From the NCBI RefSeq assembly GCF_001949145.1, contig NW_019091626.1:15170-79169 (forward strand): a stretch of 64,000 nucleotides of DNA, written 5' to 3'. The notes beneath the pieces are model-generated. The model made no database searches. It saw only the letters and a program-made list of their open reading frames with translations, and was not told the origin of the DNA. This DNA comes from Acanthaster planci (taxonomy: Eukaryota; Echinodermata; Asteroidea; Valvatida; Acanthasteridae). Both the position numbers and the translations under genes were made by a program. Below, one piece after another: positions 62,501-64,000 of this stretch (the stretch's first letter is position 1; the number at the start of each line of letters is the position of its first letter).

Positions 62501-63544
62501 TTGCCCATGGTCCTTTTCTGGGCAAACCTGCGGAGGTACGCTAGGTCAAAAACAAAGGCAATATTATACCCTATATATAAGAAATGAAGTTTAGCAGAAG
62601 TTTTGCGTAAAGTATTAATTTTTCATTAATTTTCAAAATGTAGCTGACCCTTCATGAAATTGCATTCATACCTCCCAAAAAGGTATTGAGTGTCGGTTTG
62701 TGTTTTTAGTGTGGTAAATTTAGATGCCAGCTCGCATTAAAGAGAATACTCTGTCGGTTTCAAGGTATAGACGATCCGTGTTGGTCGAGGGACATAACTT
62801 CTCCAAAATAAGAATAGTTACCTATTCGTTAGCTCATGTAGTAACGTCACTGAAACAATCACTTTTGTTCCAGAGAAAAATCCCTGTTTGTCGAATAGCA
62901 GCTTATGTTCAGAGCTTGGGCAGCAATGCTTACCAGATAAAAATGAACATGGGTTTGTATGTCAGTGTCGAGGCTTTGAGGGATACGTGCAAACTGGCGG
63001 CTCTTGCAAACGTAAGACGACCATTTGTTTCAAAAGTACATGCATATTTTACCCTCCAAAATGGTACGAGCAAATACTGTTAATTAAAGATTAAATGGGA
63101 ACTTGTAGTATTTATACATTTTGCGTGATTTTGAAGATGACACTTTGACCTTGATGATGATGACCTTTACAATTTAATTATAAATAAAAGGATGGTAGGG
63201 CTGTGCATTGAAAAGTACCGAGGACCGTTTTTTTTCTGAAAAGTGACACTAACTTTTTCCATTCTTGATACAACACTCTGTATTTTGAAAAATTCTTAAT
63301 TCAGGTTAAAACAACAATCCACGATATCTCTCTCAGGCCCAATTTCAAAACGGATTTTAAAGGTCTTCAAGTATAATGATCTCCGTATTTCTCAATTCGC
63401 CTTGTTGAAATTTAAAATGGATATACCATTTCAGAATACCCTTCCATTGGAGTAGTGGTCACCGCTCATTTAGATTTCATCAACGCCTTCACAATGCCAA
63501 CTTCAACCGCATTCGAAAGGACTTCGTCGATGTTTCAACAGGGG
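5504..63544 (+). CDS. Giant LDLa/CUB/HYR/mucin-4-like extracellular protein gene (3' incomplete)
   Basis: One gene of at least 56 coding exons, numbered here from the exon at 5504; about 3,204 codons up to the window edge. Order with approximate residues: signal peptide 1-29; four modules of LDLa, CUB-like A, LDLa, CUB-like B, LDLa, LDLa (30-421, 422-816, 857-1247, 1248-1654); extra LDLa 817-856 and 1695-1733; two Ser/Thr mini-exons 1655-1694; somatomedin B 1734-1779; EGF 1780-1822; HYR 1823-1915; Cys-rich small exons 1916-2007; two HYR 2008-2176; NIDO 2177 to about 2440; AMOP about 2440-2586; VWD with GDPH 2587-2869; Ig-like segment 2870 to about 2950; EGFs to 3167; SEA start 3168-3204. All exons join in frame with no stops, and every border has GT-AG. 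The NIDO-AMOP-VWD core is typical of mucin-4-like proteins; the N-terminal LDLa/CUB array suggests ligand, calcium or matrix binding outside the cell. Function is inferred from domains only. Confidence 0.9.
5592..8264. other. Intron segment between the two candidate first exons
   Basis: About 2.7 kb of AT-rich sequence with scattered short ORFs. I see no conserved domain, repeat array or RNA gene. If the second first exon (8265) is real, its promoter lies in the right part of this stretch. Confidence 0.4.
8265..8385 (+). CDS. Exon 1b: alternative signal peptide exon
   Basis: ATG at 8265 gives 40 residues; an internal Met at codon 12 gives 29 residues, the same length as exon 1a. Reading from that Met: MYH, hydrophobic core [14 protein letters not shown], then LQTSK, then AAAG|GTAAAG in phase 1. 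The shared start M-aromatic-H, the QTS just before the donor, equal length and equal phase suggest a duplicated first exon used from its own promoter. It cannot be spliced after exon 1a because stops lie just upstream. Confidence 0.55.
8780..9865 (+). mobile_element. LINE ORF1 remnant with coiled coil and SGNH/esterase-like domain
   Basis: A heptad-rich segment (about 8800-8960; [15 protein letters not shown], then [16 protein letters not shown]) precedes, after a frame change near 9255, an SGNH-like domain at 9330-9860. Its blocks are [15 protein letters not shown] and [14 protein letters not shown]. This combination is typical of ORF1 of CR1/L2-like non-LTR retrotransposons. The usual catalytic Ser of the GDS block is Phe here (GDF) and the frame is broken, so the copy is decayed. 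It lies in the sense orientation inside the first intron. Confidence 0.65.
9866..10361. other. Intron remainder before the first LDLa exon
   Basis: Contains a 10-bp inverted pair (gtaagacccc at 9983-9992 and ggggtcttac at 10029-10038), possibly a trace of a short inverted-repeat element. Nothing else is recognisable. Confidence 0.35.
10362..10478 (+). CDS. Exon 2: LDLa 1 (module 1, position 1)
   Basis: 117 nt, phase 1-1. Six Cys in LDLa spacing, with [10 protein letters not shown] and [16 protein letters not shown]. The acidic Ca-binding set (D..D..DGSDE) is complete. Closest partner in the window is the exon at 28805, with the same length and position. Confidence 0.92.
10479..11429. other. 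Intron, nothing recognised
   Basis: AT-rich intron of 951 bp. The short ORFs in it have no recognisable domain. Confidence 0.4.
11430..11774 (+). CDS. Exon 3: CUB-like type A 1
   Basis: 345 nt, phase 1-1. CUB-like pattern without any cysteine: [55 protein letters not shown]. The beta-strand signatures fit CUB, but the two usual disulfides cannot form. Paired with the exon at 29829 (345 nt). Confidence 0.85.
12131..12247 (+). CDS. Exon 4: LDLa 2
   Basis: 117 nt, phase 1-1. Begins [32 protein letters not shown]. The DGSDE motif reads DGLDE. The same position in each module (30428, 17776, 38630) also opens with ET-[LV]-[EN]-C. Confidence 0.9.
12595..12957 (+). CDS. Exon 5: CUB-like type B 1
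   Basis: 363 nt, phase 1-1. Cysteine-free CUB-like fold: [46 protein letters not shown]. Distinguished from type A by GDGND and by lacking the RWSW segment. Paired with the exon at 30867 (also 363 nt); the first 60 or so bases of the following intron are alike as well. Confidence 0.83.
12958..13846. other. Intron, nothing recognised
   Basis: 889 bp. The 5' end resembles the intron after the paired CUB-like exon (31230 onward), for example the ATCCTG and GAGAA blocks, supporting block duplication. No other feature seen. Confidence 0.45.
13847..13966 (+). CDS. Exon 6: LDLa 3
   Basis: 120 nt, phase 1-1. [18 protein letters not shown], then [16 protein letters not shown]. The Asp after the fourth Cys is Asn, and DGSDE is DGRDE, so calcium binding may be weakened. 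Paired with the exon at 31897, which also opens EFINCSS. Confidence 0.9.
14551..14666. repeat. Near-perfect 54-bp inverted repeat with 8-nt loop
   Basis: Arms 14551-14604 and 14613-14666 are complementary over 54 bp with two mismatches. On the minus-strand transcript both mismatches become G:U pairs. The loop is gcaagaag. It lies in the intron after LDLa 3. It could be a foldback MITE or a hairpin RNA precursor. Confidence 0.85.
14843..14956 (+). CDS. Exon 7: LDLa 4
   Basis: 114 nt, phase 1-1. [36 protein letters not shown]; six Cys. Last exon of module 1; paired with 34261. Confidence 0.9.
14957..15800. other. Intron, shared 17-mer with paired intron
   Basis: 844 bp with no recognised element. 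Positions 15720-15736 (aaaggtcacttgttcat) recur exactly at 36994-37010 before the paired exon, indicating common descent of both introns. Confidence 0.5.
15801..15917 (+). CDS. Exon 8: LDLa 5 (module 2, position 1)
   Basis: 117 nt, phase 1-1. [33 protein letters not shown]; full Ca-binding set. Paired with 37086, which also opens ANFTC. Confidence 0.9.
15918..16562. other. Intron with long poly-T tract
   Basis: Contains a run of about 26 T at 16351-16376, possibly the A-tail of a decayed minus-strand retroelement. The block around 16430-16470 resembles 37425-37455 in the paired intron. Confidence 0.45.
16563..16919 (+). CDS. Exon 9: CUB-like type A 2
   Basis: 357 nt, phase 1-1. [68 protein letters not shown]. 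No Cys. Paired with 37603 (357 nt); the first bases of the next intron also match (TTTAGTCATGT). Confidence 0.87.
16920..17775. other. Intron, nothing recognised
   Basis: 856 bp. A short TATAT-type simple repeat lies near 17224-17245; no gene or element seen. Confidence 0.4.
17776..17892 (+). CDS. Exon 10: LDLa 6
   Basis: 117 nt, phase 1-1. [35 protein letters not shown]. Paired with 38630. Confidence 0.9.
17893..20738. other. Long intron with LINE remnant
   Basis: 2.8 kb. It holds a decayed non-LTR reverse transcriptase tail (listed separately) near 19180-19640 and a T/C-rich stretch at 18640-18790. No further coding exon fits the phase and domain pattern. Confidence 0.45.
19180..19640 (+). 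mobile_element. C-terminal tail of a non-LTR retrotransposon reverse transcriptase (decayed)
   Basis: Across shifted frames the text reads [15 protein letters not shown], then LFAQLRRLHSLTL, then KLQTGIF, then NNLLPNAFF, then [12 protein letters not shown]. This is the order of blocks in the tail of CR1/L2-like reverse transcriptases (QKRAIR, LF..L..L, the TR region, LWN.L). Several frameshifts; the catalytic core is absent. Confidence 0.6.
20739..21098 (+). CDS. Exon 11: CUB-like type B 2
   Basis: 360 nt, phase 1-1. [78 protein letters not shown]. Contains two isolated Cys (LHHC and FGCG). Paired with 39266, which carries a 12-residue insertion. Confidence 0.85.
21099..22813. other. Intron with poly-T and tandem duplication
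   Basis: Poly-T run at about 21289-21310 and a tandem duplication at 22474-22767 (listed separately). The rest is unremarkable. Confidence 0.45.
22474..22767. repeat. Two-copy tandem repeat of about 147 bp
   Basis: Both copies start acctgaaacaaaac and contain the blocks tatgtacctagttatcgaaa and cccttcacatcataatcaaa, followed by gtaaaagagt.tcaatctg. They differ by a few substitutions and small indels, so the duplication is fairly recent. It sits just upstream of LDLa 7. Confidence 0.8.
22814..22933 (+). CDS. Exon 12: LDLa 7
   Basis: 120 nt, phase 1-1. [38 protein letters not shown]. Paired with 39999, which is almost identical ([18 protein letters not shown]). Confidence 0.92.
22934..25785. 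other. Long intron, nothing recognised
   Basis: 2.85 kb. A T-then-G homopolymer stretch lies at 23464-23495 and a C-run at 25171-25187. ORFs on either strand show no domain. No exon fits the module pattern. Confidence 0.4.
25786..25899 (+). CDS. Exon 13: LDLa 8 (end of module 2)
   Basis: 114 nt, phase 1-1. [35 protein letters not shown]. Unlike most, the split codon begins with A (TGT A|GT), a feature shared only with its partner at 41104 and the LDLa at 38630. Confidence 0.9.
26318..26437 (+). CDS. Exon 14: LDLa 9 (extra, after module 2)
   Basis: 120 nt, phase 1-1. [37 protein letters not shown]. Seems to correspond to LDLa 18 (42662), which shares DFDCG, CISG and DGSDEEDC, so the larger duplicated block would be 13 exons. 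One residue is inserted in the second loop. Confidence 0.88.
26438..28804. other. Long intron between duplicated blocks
   Basis: 2.4 kb at the boundary of the two large exon blocks. Contains a diverged tandem repeat near 27504-27790. No exon or coding element seen. Confidence 0.45.
27504..27790. repeat. Diverged tandem repeat, period about 144 bp
   Basis: Copies begin at about 27504 (agtggcacgtgacctgtcac) and 27648 (agtgtcacatgacatgtcac) and share the cacatcagtcaa-like and agttacatgcaa-like blocks downstream. A third, weaker copy may start near 27360. Confidence 0.5.
28805..28921 (+). CDS. Exon 15: LDLa 10 (module 3, position 1)
   Basis: 117 nt, phase 1-1. [34 protein letters not shown]. 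Partner of LDLa 1, sharing CIP.DW.CDG and DGSDELDCG. Confidence 0.92.
28922..29828. other. Intron, nothing recognised
   Basis: 907 bp AT-rich intron; no element or exon seen. Confidence 0.4.
29829..30173 (+). CDS. Exon 16: CUB-like type A 3
   Basis: 345 nt, phase 1-1. [68 protein letters not shown]. Cysteine-free. The usual AGDG is AGDD here. Partner of 11430 with identical length. Confidence 0.87.
30428..30544 (+). CDS. Exon 17: LDLa 11
   Basis: 117 nt, phase 1-1. [40 protein letters not shown] is DDSDE. Partner of 12131. Confidence 0.9.
30545..30866. other. Intron, nothing recognised
   Basis: 322 bp; ends in a strong polypyrimidine tract before the next exon. Confidence 0.4.
30867..31229 (+). 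CDS. Exon 18: CUB-like type B 3
   Basis: 363 nt, phase 1-1. [57 protein letters not shown]. No Cys. GDGND has become GNGND. Partner of 12595, same length. Confidence 0.85.
31897..32016 (+). CDS. Exon 19: LDLa 12
   Basis: 120 nt, phase 1-1. [36 protein letters not shown]. Keeps the Asp that its partner LDLa 3 has lost. Confidence 0.92.
32911..32940. repeat. Perfect 13-bp inverted repeat, 4-nt loop
   Basis: tcattttccagaa, loop cgca, ttctggaaaatga. Intronic; no gene association apparent. Confidence 0.8.
33330..33740. repeat. Degenerate 'atgtcgca' short-motif repeat region
   Basis: Words such as taatgtcgc, caatgtcgcatc, caatgtcgcactgc and caacatcgcattgc recur irregularly every 25-50 bp in a stretch richer in GC and CpG than its surroundings. 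It looks like an old minisatellite. Confidence 0.5.
34261..34371 (+). CDS. Exon 20: LDLa 13 (end of module 3)
   Basis: 111 nt, phase 1-1. [34 protein letters not shown]. One codon shorter than its partner LDLa 4; both end DEVNCG. Confidence 0.9.
34372..37085. other. Long intron, nothing recognised
   Basis: 2.7 kb. ORFs on both strands (for example the antisense frame 36345-36659) show no domain. The 17-mer at 36994-37010 matches the paired intron at 15720. Confidence 0.4.
37086..37202 (+). CDS. Exon 21: LDLa 14 (module 4, position 1)
   Basis: 117 nt, phase 1-1. [33 protein letters not shown]. The Asp before the fifth Cys is Gln. Partner of 15801. Confidence 0.9.
37203..37602. other. Intron, nothing recognised
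   Basis: 400 bp. The block near 37425-37455 resembles the paired intron at 16430-16470. Confidence 0.4.
37603..37959 (+). CDS. Exon 22: CUB-like type A 4
   Basis: 357 nt, phase 1-1. [73 protein letters not shown]. The most CUB-like of the set, yet cysteine-free. Partner of 16563. Confidence 0.88.
37960..38629. other. Intron, nothing recognised
   Basis: 670 bp. Only the first 25 or so bases, similar to the paired intron at 16920, stand out. Confidence 0.4.
38630..38746 (+). CDS. Exon 23: LDLa 15
   Basis: 117 nt, phase 1-1. [35 protein letters not shown]. Ends TGC A|GTAAGA. Partner of 17776. Confidence 0.9.
38785..39000. mobile_element. Short terminal-inverted-repeat element (hAT-like MITE)
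   Basis: 216 bp starting cagtggcgacg and ending cgccgccactg, an 11-bp terminal inverted repeat with one mismatch. CAGTGGCG ends are common in hAT-family non-autonomous elements. No convincing 8-bp target duplication was found, so family placement is tentative. Confidence 0.6.
39266..39661 (+). CDS. Exon 24: CUB-like type B 4
   Basis: 396 nt, phase 1-1. [79 protein letters not shown]. About 12 residues, Trp-rich (WYWPSDGFG region), are inserted after WEW relative to 20739. One isolated Cys. Confidence 0.87.
39999..40118 (+). CDS. Exon 25: LDLa 16
   Basis: 120 nt, phase 1-1. [38 protein letters not shown]. Nearly identical to LDLa 7. Confidence 0.92.
40119..41103. other. Intron, nothing recognised
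   Basis: 985 bp. Far shorter than the 2.85-kb paired intron at 22934. No element seen. Confidence 0.4.
41104..41217 (+). CDS. Exon 26: LDLa 17 (end of module 4)
   Basis: 114 nt, phase 1-1. [35 protein letters not shown]. Ends TGT A|GTAAGT like its partner LDLa 8. Confidence 0.9.
41535..41594 (+). CDS. Exon 27: Ser/Thr-rich mini-exon 1
   Basis: 60 nt, phase 1-1. [20 protein letters not shown]. Probably an O-glycosylated spacer of the mucin type. Acceptor gacag, donor G|GTGAAT. Confidence 0.75.
41694..41753 (+). CDS. Exon 28: Ser/Thr-rich mini-exon 2
   Basis: 60 nt, phase 1-1, a duplicate of exon 27 with NGI in place of NGT. Donor G|GTAACG. Confidence 0.75.
41754..42661. other. Intron, nothing else recognised
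   Basis: Apart from the doubtful third mini-exon near 42000, no feature seen. Confidence 0.4.
42000..42038 (+). CDS. Possible third Ser/Thr mini-exon (uncertain)
   Basis: 39 nt in phase 1-1 between cactacag-like acceptor and A|GTAGTA donor. It reads [13 protein letters not shown], resembling the GINPTEG end of the preceding exons. The acceptor is weak and the usual start (after tctcag at 41964) would be out of frame, so it may be a relic. Not counted among the 56 exons. Confidence 0.3.
42662..42778 (+). CDS. Exon 29: LDLa 18
   Basis: 117 nt, phase 1-1. [34 protein letters not shown]. Full Ca-binding set. The acceptor tatcgaag is weak but gives the right phase. Likely partner of LDLa 9. Confidence 0.88.
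42779..43390. other. Intron, nothing recognised
   Basis: 612 bp. A tttctgtgcccag acceptor-like site at 43009-43021 opens a frame, but no donor keeps phase 1, so I do not call an exon. Confidence 0.4.
43391..43528 (+). CDS. Exon 30: somatomedin B domain
   Basis: 138 nt, phase 1-1. [20 protein letters not shown], then [15 protein letters not shown]: the eight-Cys somatomedin B pattern (C-C-C-C-C-CC-C), a disulfide knot used for protein binding. SMB next to AMOP/VWD modules also occurs in SUSD2-type proteins. Confidence 0.93.
43529..45084. other. Intron, nothing recognised
   Basis: 1.56 kb. The stretch 44630-44720 (attggcgtacatcccgggg, then a C-run at 44695) may be the end of a short inverted-repeat element, but I cannot define it. 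Confidence 0.4.
45085..45213 (+). CDS. Exon 31: calcium-binding EGF
   Basis: 129 nt, phase 1-1. [43 protein letters not shown] start and six Cys fit cbEGF. Confidence 0.93.
45545..45823 (+). CDS. Exon 32: HYR domain 1
   Basis: 279 nt, phase 1-1. [57 protein letters not shown]. The P-x-I-x-C start, D-N-S-G, and ATDKSAN..C..FV end are typical of hyalin repeats, an Ig-like adhesion fold. Confidence 0.9.
45824..46838. other. Intron carrying a short inverted-repeat element
   Basis: 1.0 kb. Includes the element at 46232-46403 (listed). Otherwise nothing seen. Confidence 0.4.
46232..46403. mobile_element. Short terminal-inverted-repeat element (hAT-like MITE)
   Basis: 172 bp starting tagtggcgtaactagg and ending gcgccacta; 8-bp perfect terminal inversion TAGTGGCG/CGCCACTA. 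Same class of ends as the element at 38785. No target duplication is obvious. Confidence 0.6.
46839..46901 (+). CDS. Exon 33: small linker exon
   Basis: 63 nt, phase 1-1. [20 protein letters not shown]. Strong acceptor (acctttccag). One Cys; no known domain alone. Supported by phase and splice sites only. Confidence 0.6.
46980..47087 (+). CDS. Exon 34: EGF-like, Cys-rich
   Basis: 108 nt, phase 1-1. [35 protein letters not shown]; seven Cys with an EGF-like end (C.C..GY.G..C). Confidence 0.8.
47517..47621 (+). CDS. Exon 35: Cys-rich EGF-like fragment
   Basis: 105 nt, phase 1-1. [30 protein letters not shown]. Ends like an EGF (FTGPQC) but has fewer Cys than a full domain. Confidence 0.75.
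47747..48010 (+). CDS. Exon 36: HYR-like domain 2
   Basis: 264 nt, phase 1-1. [52 protein letters not shown]. Variant HYR; closest relative in the window is exon 37 (TGGVFG.G.H.V.C). Confidence 0.85.
48011..48612. other. Intron, nothing recognised
   Basis: 602 bp. No element or exon seen. Confidence 0.4.
48613..48855 (+). CDS. Exon 37: HYR-like domain 3
   Basis: 243 nt, phase 1-1. [52 protein letters not shown]. Tandem paralogue of exon 36. Donor G|GTGAGT. Confidence 0.85.
49114..49178 (+). CDS. Exon 38: NIDO domain, start
   Basis: 65 nt, phase 1 to 0: [26 protein letters not shown] is the usual NIDO opening. First switch away from phase-1 introns, marking the edge of the mucin-4-like core. 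Confidence 0.85.
49179..50090. other. Intron, nothing recognised
   Basis: 912 bp. Antisense frames here (49660-50007) are not domain-like. Confidence 0.4.
50091..50180 (+). CDS. Exon 39: NIDO, continued
   Basis: 90 nt, phase 0-0. [20 protein letters not shown] then TIY before the donor. FPF..ELY.T.YV joins to exon 40 as in NIDO domains. Confidence 0.88.
50360..50527 (+). CDS. Exon 40: NIDO core
   Basis: 168 nt, phase 0-0. [31 protein letters not shown]. The NG.I.F and IAPFWAD motifs are the hallmark of NIDO (nidogen/mucin-4). Confidence 0.93.
50528..51050. other. Intron, nothing recognised
   Basis: 523 bp. No element seen. Confidence 0.4.
51051..51206 (+). CDS. Exon 41: NIDO, continued
   Basis: 156 nt, phase 0-0. 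[31 protein letters not shown] matches the following NIDO strands. Confidence 0.9.
51548..52007 (+). CDS. Exon 42: end of NIDO, linker, start of AMOP
   Basis: 460 nt, phase 0 to 1. [20 protein letters not shown] closes NIDO. A linker follows with [24 protein letters not shown] then begins at CHNWYGRQ and continues with [19 protein letters not shown] followed by D.RF is diagnostic of AMOP in mucin-4-like proteins. Confidence 0.92.
52332..52511 (+). CDS. Exon 43: AMOP, middle
   Basis: 180 nt, phase 1-1. [50 protein letters not shown]...GPQCCY with the Cys pair is the AMOP signature. Confidence 0.9.
52916..53026 (+). CDS. Exon 44: AMOP, end
   Basis: 111 nt, phase 1-1. [20 protein letters not shown], then [14 protein letters not shown]. 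Third Cys cluster of AMOP. Confidence 0.9.
53253..53479 (+). CDS. Exon 45: VWD, start, with GDPH
   Basis: 227 nt, phase 1 to 0. [20 protein letters not shown], then [12 protein letters not shown] (53264-53275) is the Asp-Pro autoproteolysis motif of mucin VWD domains; GDPH..T.DG..Y.FNG.GEY is typical. The donor AGG|GTTTGT is unusual but gives the correct phase. Confidence 0.92.
53692..53770 (+). CDS. Exon 46: VWD, continued
   Basis: 79 nt, phase 0 to 1. [20 protein letters not shown]. Short exon; reading frame joins both neighbours. Confidence 0.8.
54044..54208 (+). CDS. Exon 47: VWD, continued
   Basis: 165 nt, phase 1-1. [32 protein letters not shown], then [15 protein letters not shown] is the standard VWD end motif. 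Confidence 0.9.
54363..54479 (+). CDS. Exon 48: VWD end
   Basis: 117 nt, phase 1-1. [20 protein letters not shown], then KFGET. Equivalent to the GN.N.D..N DF...G segment; joins exon 49 as ETW. Confidence 0.88.
54706..54966 (+). CDS. Exon 49: post-VWD segment
   Basis: 261 nt, phase 1-1. [38 protein letters not shown]. The C-x(5)-C-x-YD pattern after VWD is conserved in mucin-4-like proteins. Confidence 0.9.
54967..55788. other. Intron, nothing recognised
   Basis: 822 bp. No element seen. Confidence 0.4.
55789..55938 (+). CDS. Exon 50: Ig/cadherin-like segment, start
   Basis: 150 nt, phase 1-1. [38 protein letters not shown]. The NYPP...V.G....L...A.DPDGD motif is typical of the Ig-like segment after VWD in mucin-4/SUSD2-like proteins. 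Confidence 0.88.
56209..56390 (+). CDS. Exon 51: Ig-like end and EGF start
   Basis: 182 nt, phase 1 to 0. [30 protein letters not shown]. The EGF opened here (C.C..GGTC) is completed by the next exon. Confidence 0.88.
56391..58108. other. Intron, possibly with decayed retroelement
   Basis: 1.7 kb. A minus-strand frame at 56607-56867 starts [10 protein letters not shown], faintly like a LINE reverse-transcriptase tail, too weak to call. Confidence 0.4.
58109..58289 (+). CDS. Exon 52: EGF end and a second EGF
   Basis: 181 nt, phase 0 to 1. [20 protein letters not shown], then [12 protein letters not shown] and [15 protein letters not shown]. Completes one EGF and adds another. Confidence 0.92.
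58630..58930. repeat. Degenerate tandem repeat of about 110 bp, three copies
   Basis: The phrase tacaNNNtgacctt recurs at 58670, 58779 and 58893, preceded each time by a G-rich 'ggggtgaaaa'-like block. The first copy contains tgacctttgacct at 58677-58689. Confidence 0.55.
59795..60226 (-). CDS. Intronic antisense ORF, acidic protein of 143 residues, unrecognised
   Basis: An uninterrupted frame lying wholly inside an intron on the opposite strand. The N-terminal 30 residues are very acidic ([18 protein letters not shown]). The middle and end are alpha-helical in character, with two similar stretches: [19 protein letters not shown] and [16 protein letters not shown]. It ends HDEEEHA. Arrangement suggests a helical repeat protein. 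Such acidic ORFs accompany mobile elements in marine invertebrates, so it may be transposon-derived; a host gene nested in the intron is also possible. No promoter or polyadenylation signal was identified. Confidence 0.5.
   Translation of the reverse strand: MNEADENSDSFEEVDDETSDEDSSDLEDNAAYQDGLAEARETYRDMRDEKYDKYVNEGMDEDQARQKANRKTLWAVKQDFSDNYKEFLSSYLYLRENETHKDIVDDLDGILDKGMNVNKASKRVLPKHAEKFAGLFHDEEEHA
60440..60910. repeat. AT-rich minisatellite with inverted downstream copies
   Basis: Between 60440 and 60740, units like 'tttttattgttcaaattggtc' recur many times with variation. At 60828-60910 the complementary form (gccaatttgaacaataaaaa, then agagcaataaaaagaaca) occurs, so the two sides could fold into a long imperfect hairpin. 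Confidence 0.65.
61095..61577. mobile_element. Putative inverted-repeat element (MITE-like)
   Basis: taagcaattgcttaaatttg at 61095 continues to 61123 and is the inverse of 61549-61577 with about five mismatches over 29 bp. Related 'aagcatttgcttcatt' words recur to 61740, so it may instead be part of a repeat family. Internal sequence is non-coding. Confidence 0.45.
61767..61913 (+). CDS. Exon 53: calcium-binding EGF
   Basis: 147 nt, phase 1-1. [39 protein letters not shown]. Classic cbEGF with GGF.C.C. Confidence 0.93.
61914..62439. other. Intron, nothing recognised
   Basis: 526 bp. The open frame continuing from exon 53 is simply read-through. Confidence 0.4.
62440..62535 (+). CDS. Exon 54: EGF
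   Basis: 96 nt, phase 1-1. [27 protein letters not shown]. Compact EGF (C.NGG....C.C...F.G..C) with four to five Cys; one canonical Cys is missing at the GGEF position. Confidence 0.85.
62874..63011 (+). CDS. Exon 55: EGF-like
   Basis: 138 nt, phase 1-1. [39 protein letters not shown]; six Cys or more with an EGF end. Confidence 0.88.
63435..63544 (+). CDS. Exon 56: SEA domain, start
   Basis: 110 nt, phase 1 to 0. [32 protein letters not shown]. Matches the opening of SEA domains, which in mucins are cleaved and precede a transmembrane segment. The remainder lies outside the window. Confidence 0.75.
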
Positions 63545-64000
63545 GTAATGAACTCAAACATGAATCATTGATTACTCGCTACGGAAAAAAATGCTTTTTA
63601 ACGTTTTACATCACACTGATTTTCTAAAGTAGGGTCTAAGGCGTAATGAAGAATGGGCAAACTGAAGCAAATATATAACAACTATAACATTAGAGTCAGC
63701 TTTGTGGCTAAAGGTTGAAAAGGGAAAATATTGTTACTTGAGATAAGGAAGAACGAAAAACCCTCACAAAGTGTTAAATAAGTTATTACTCGCCTACAAA
63801 TATTACGTGGTTGATAACCTGAGCAGGCATTCTGCCATTCAAAACACACTCAGTTGATCTTGCAGAGACATCGCATTTTCAGACAAGTAAAACAACTTAG
63901 GAAAAATAAAGCACTTTAGGTGAACATTCGTTATTTTTTTTGACACTGAAGATAAGTTTTGTATTTTCTGAGTATAGATAATGAATAAGCTTGAGACGAA
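63545..64000. other. Intron at the window edge
   Basis: No further exon before the edge; the SEA domain must continue to the right. Confidence 0.5.

Overview
The window is animal nuclear DNA. Genes are split by introns with GT-AG borders, almost all exons are bordered by phase-1 introns, the DNA is AT-rich outside exons, and retrotransposon remnants are common. Hyalin (HYR) repeats, LDL-receptor class A (LDLa), CUB-like, somatomedin B, NIDO, AMOP, VWD and EGF modules in one chain suggest a marine invertebrate, most likely a deuterostome such as an echinoderm or hemichordate. The species cannot be fixed from the sequence alone.

Layout. Positions 1 to about 1160 hold the 3' part of a 28S rRNA gene on the minus strand, GC-rich and unusually divergent. 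It abuts a decayed DIRS-type tyrosine-recombinase retrotransposon (about 1165-4330, minus strand) that is cut off inside its recombinase. After a short palindromic repeat cluster, everything from 5504 to the right edge belongs to one plus-strand gene. I reconstructed 56 coding exons (about 3,200 residues so far) plus an alternative first exon, and the gene runs off the window.

The protein is a giant secreted or membrane-anchored extracellular protein. After a signal peptide it has four copies of a six-exon module (LDLa, CUB-like type A, LDLa, CUB-like type B, LDLa, LDLa). Modules 1 and 3 match each other, as do modules 2 and 4, in exon length and sequence. This indicates one doubling of the module followed by a doubling of the pair. 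Each pair is followed by one more LDLa, with two duplicated Ser/Thr-rich mini-exons before the last. A somatomedin B domain, an EGF, three HYR domains with two small Cys-rich exons, and a mucin-4-like core (NIDO, AMOP, VWD with a GDPH motif) follow. Then come an Ig/cadherin-like segment, several EGFs and the start of a SEA domain. A transmembrane segment downstream of the window is likely but not seen.

Introns carry mobile or repetitive material: a LINE ORF1 with an SGNH/esterase-like domain, a LINE reverse-transcriptase tail, short terminal-inverted-repeat elements, a near-perfect 54-bp hairpin, several tandem repeats, and an uninterrupted 143-codon acidic ORF antisense to the gene.
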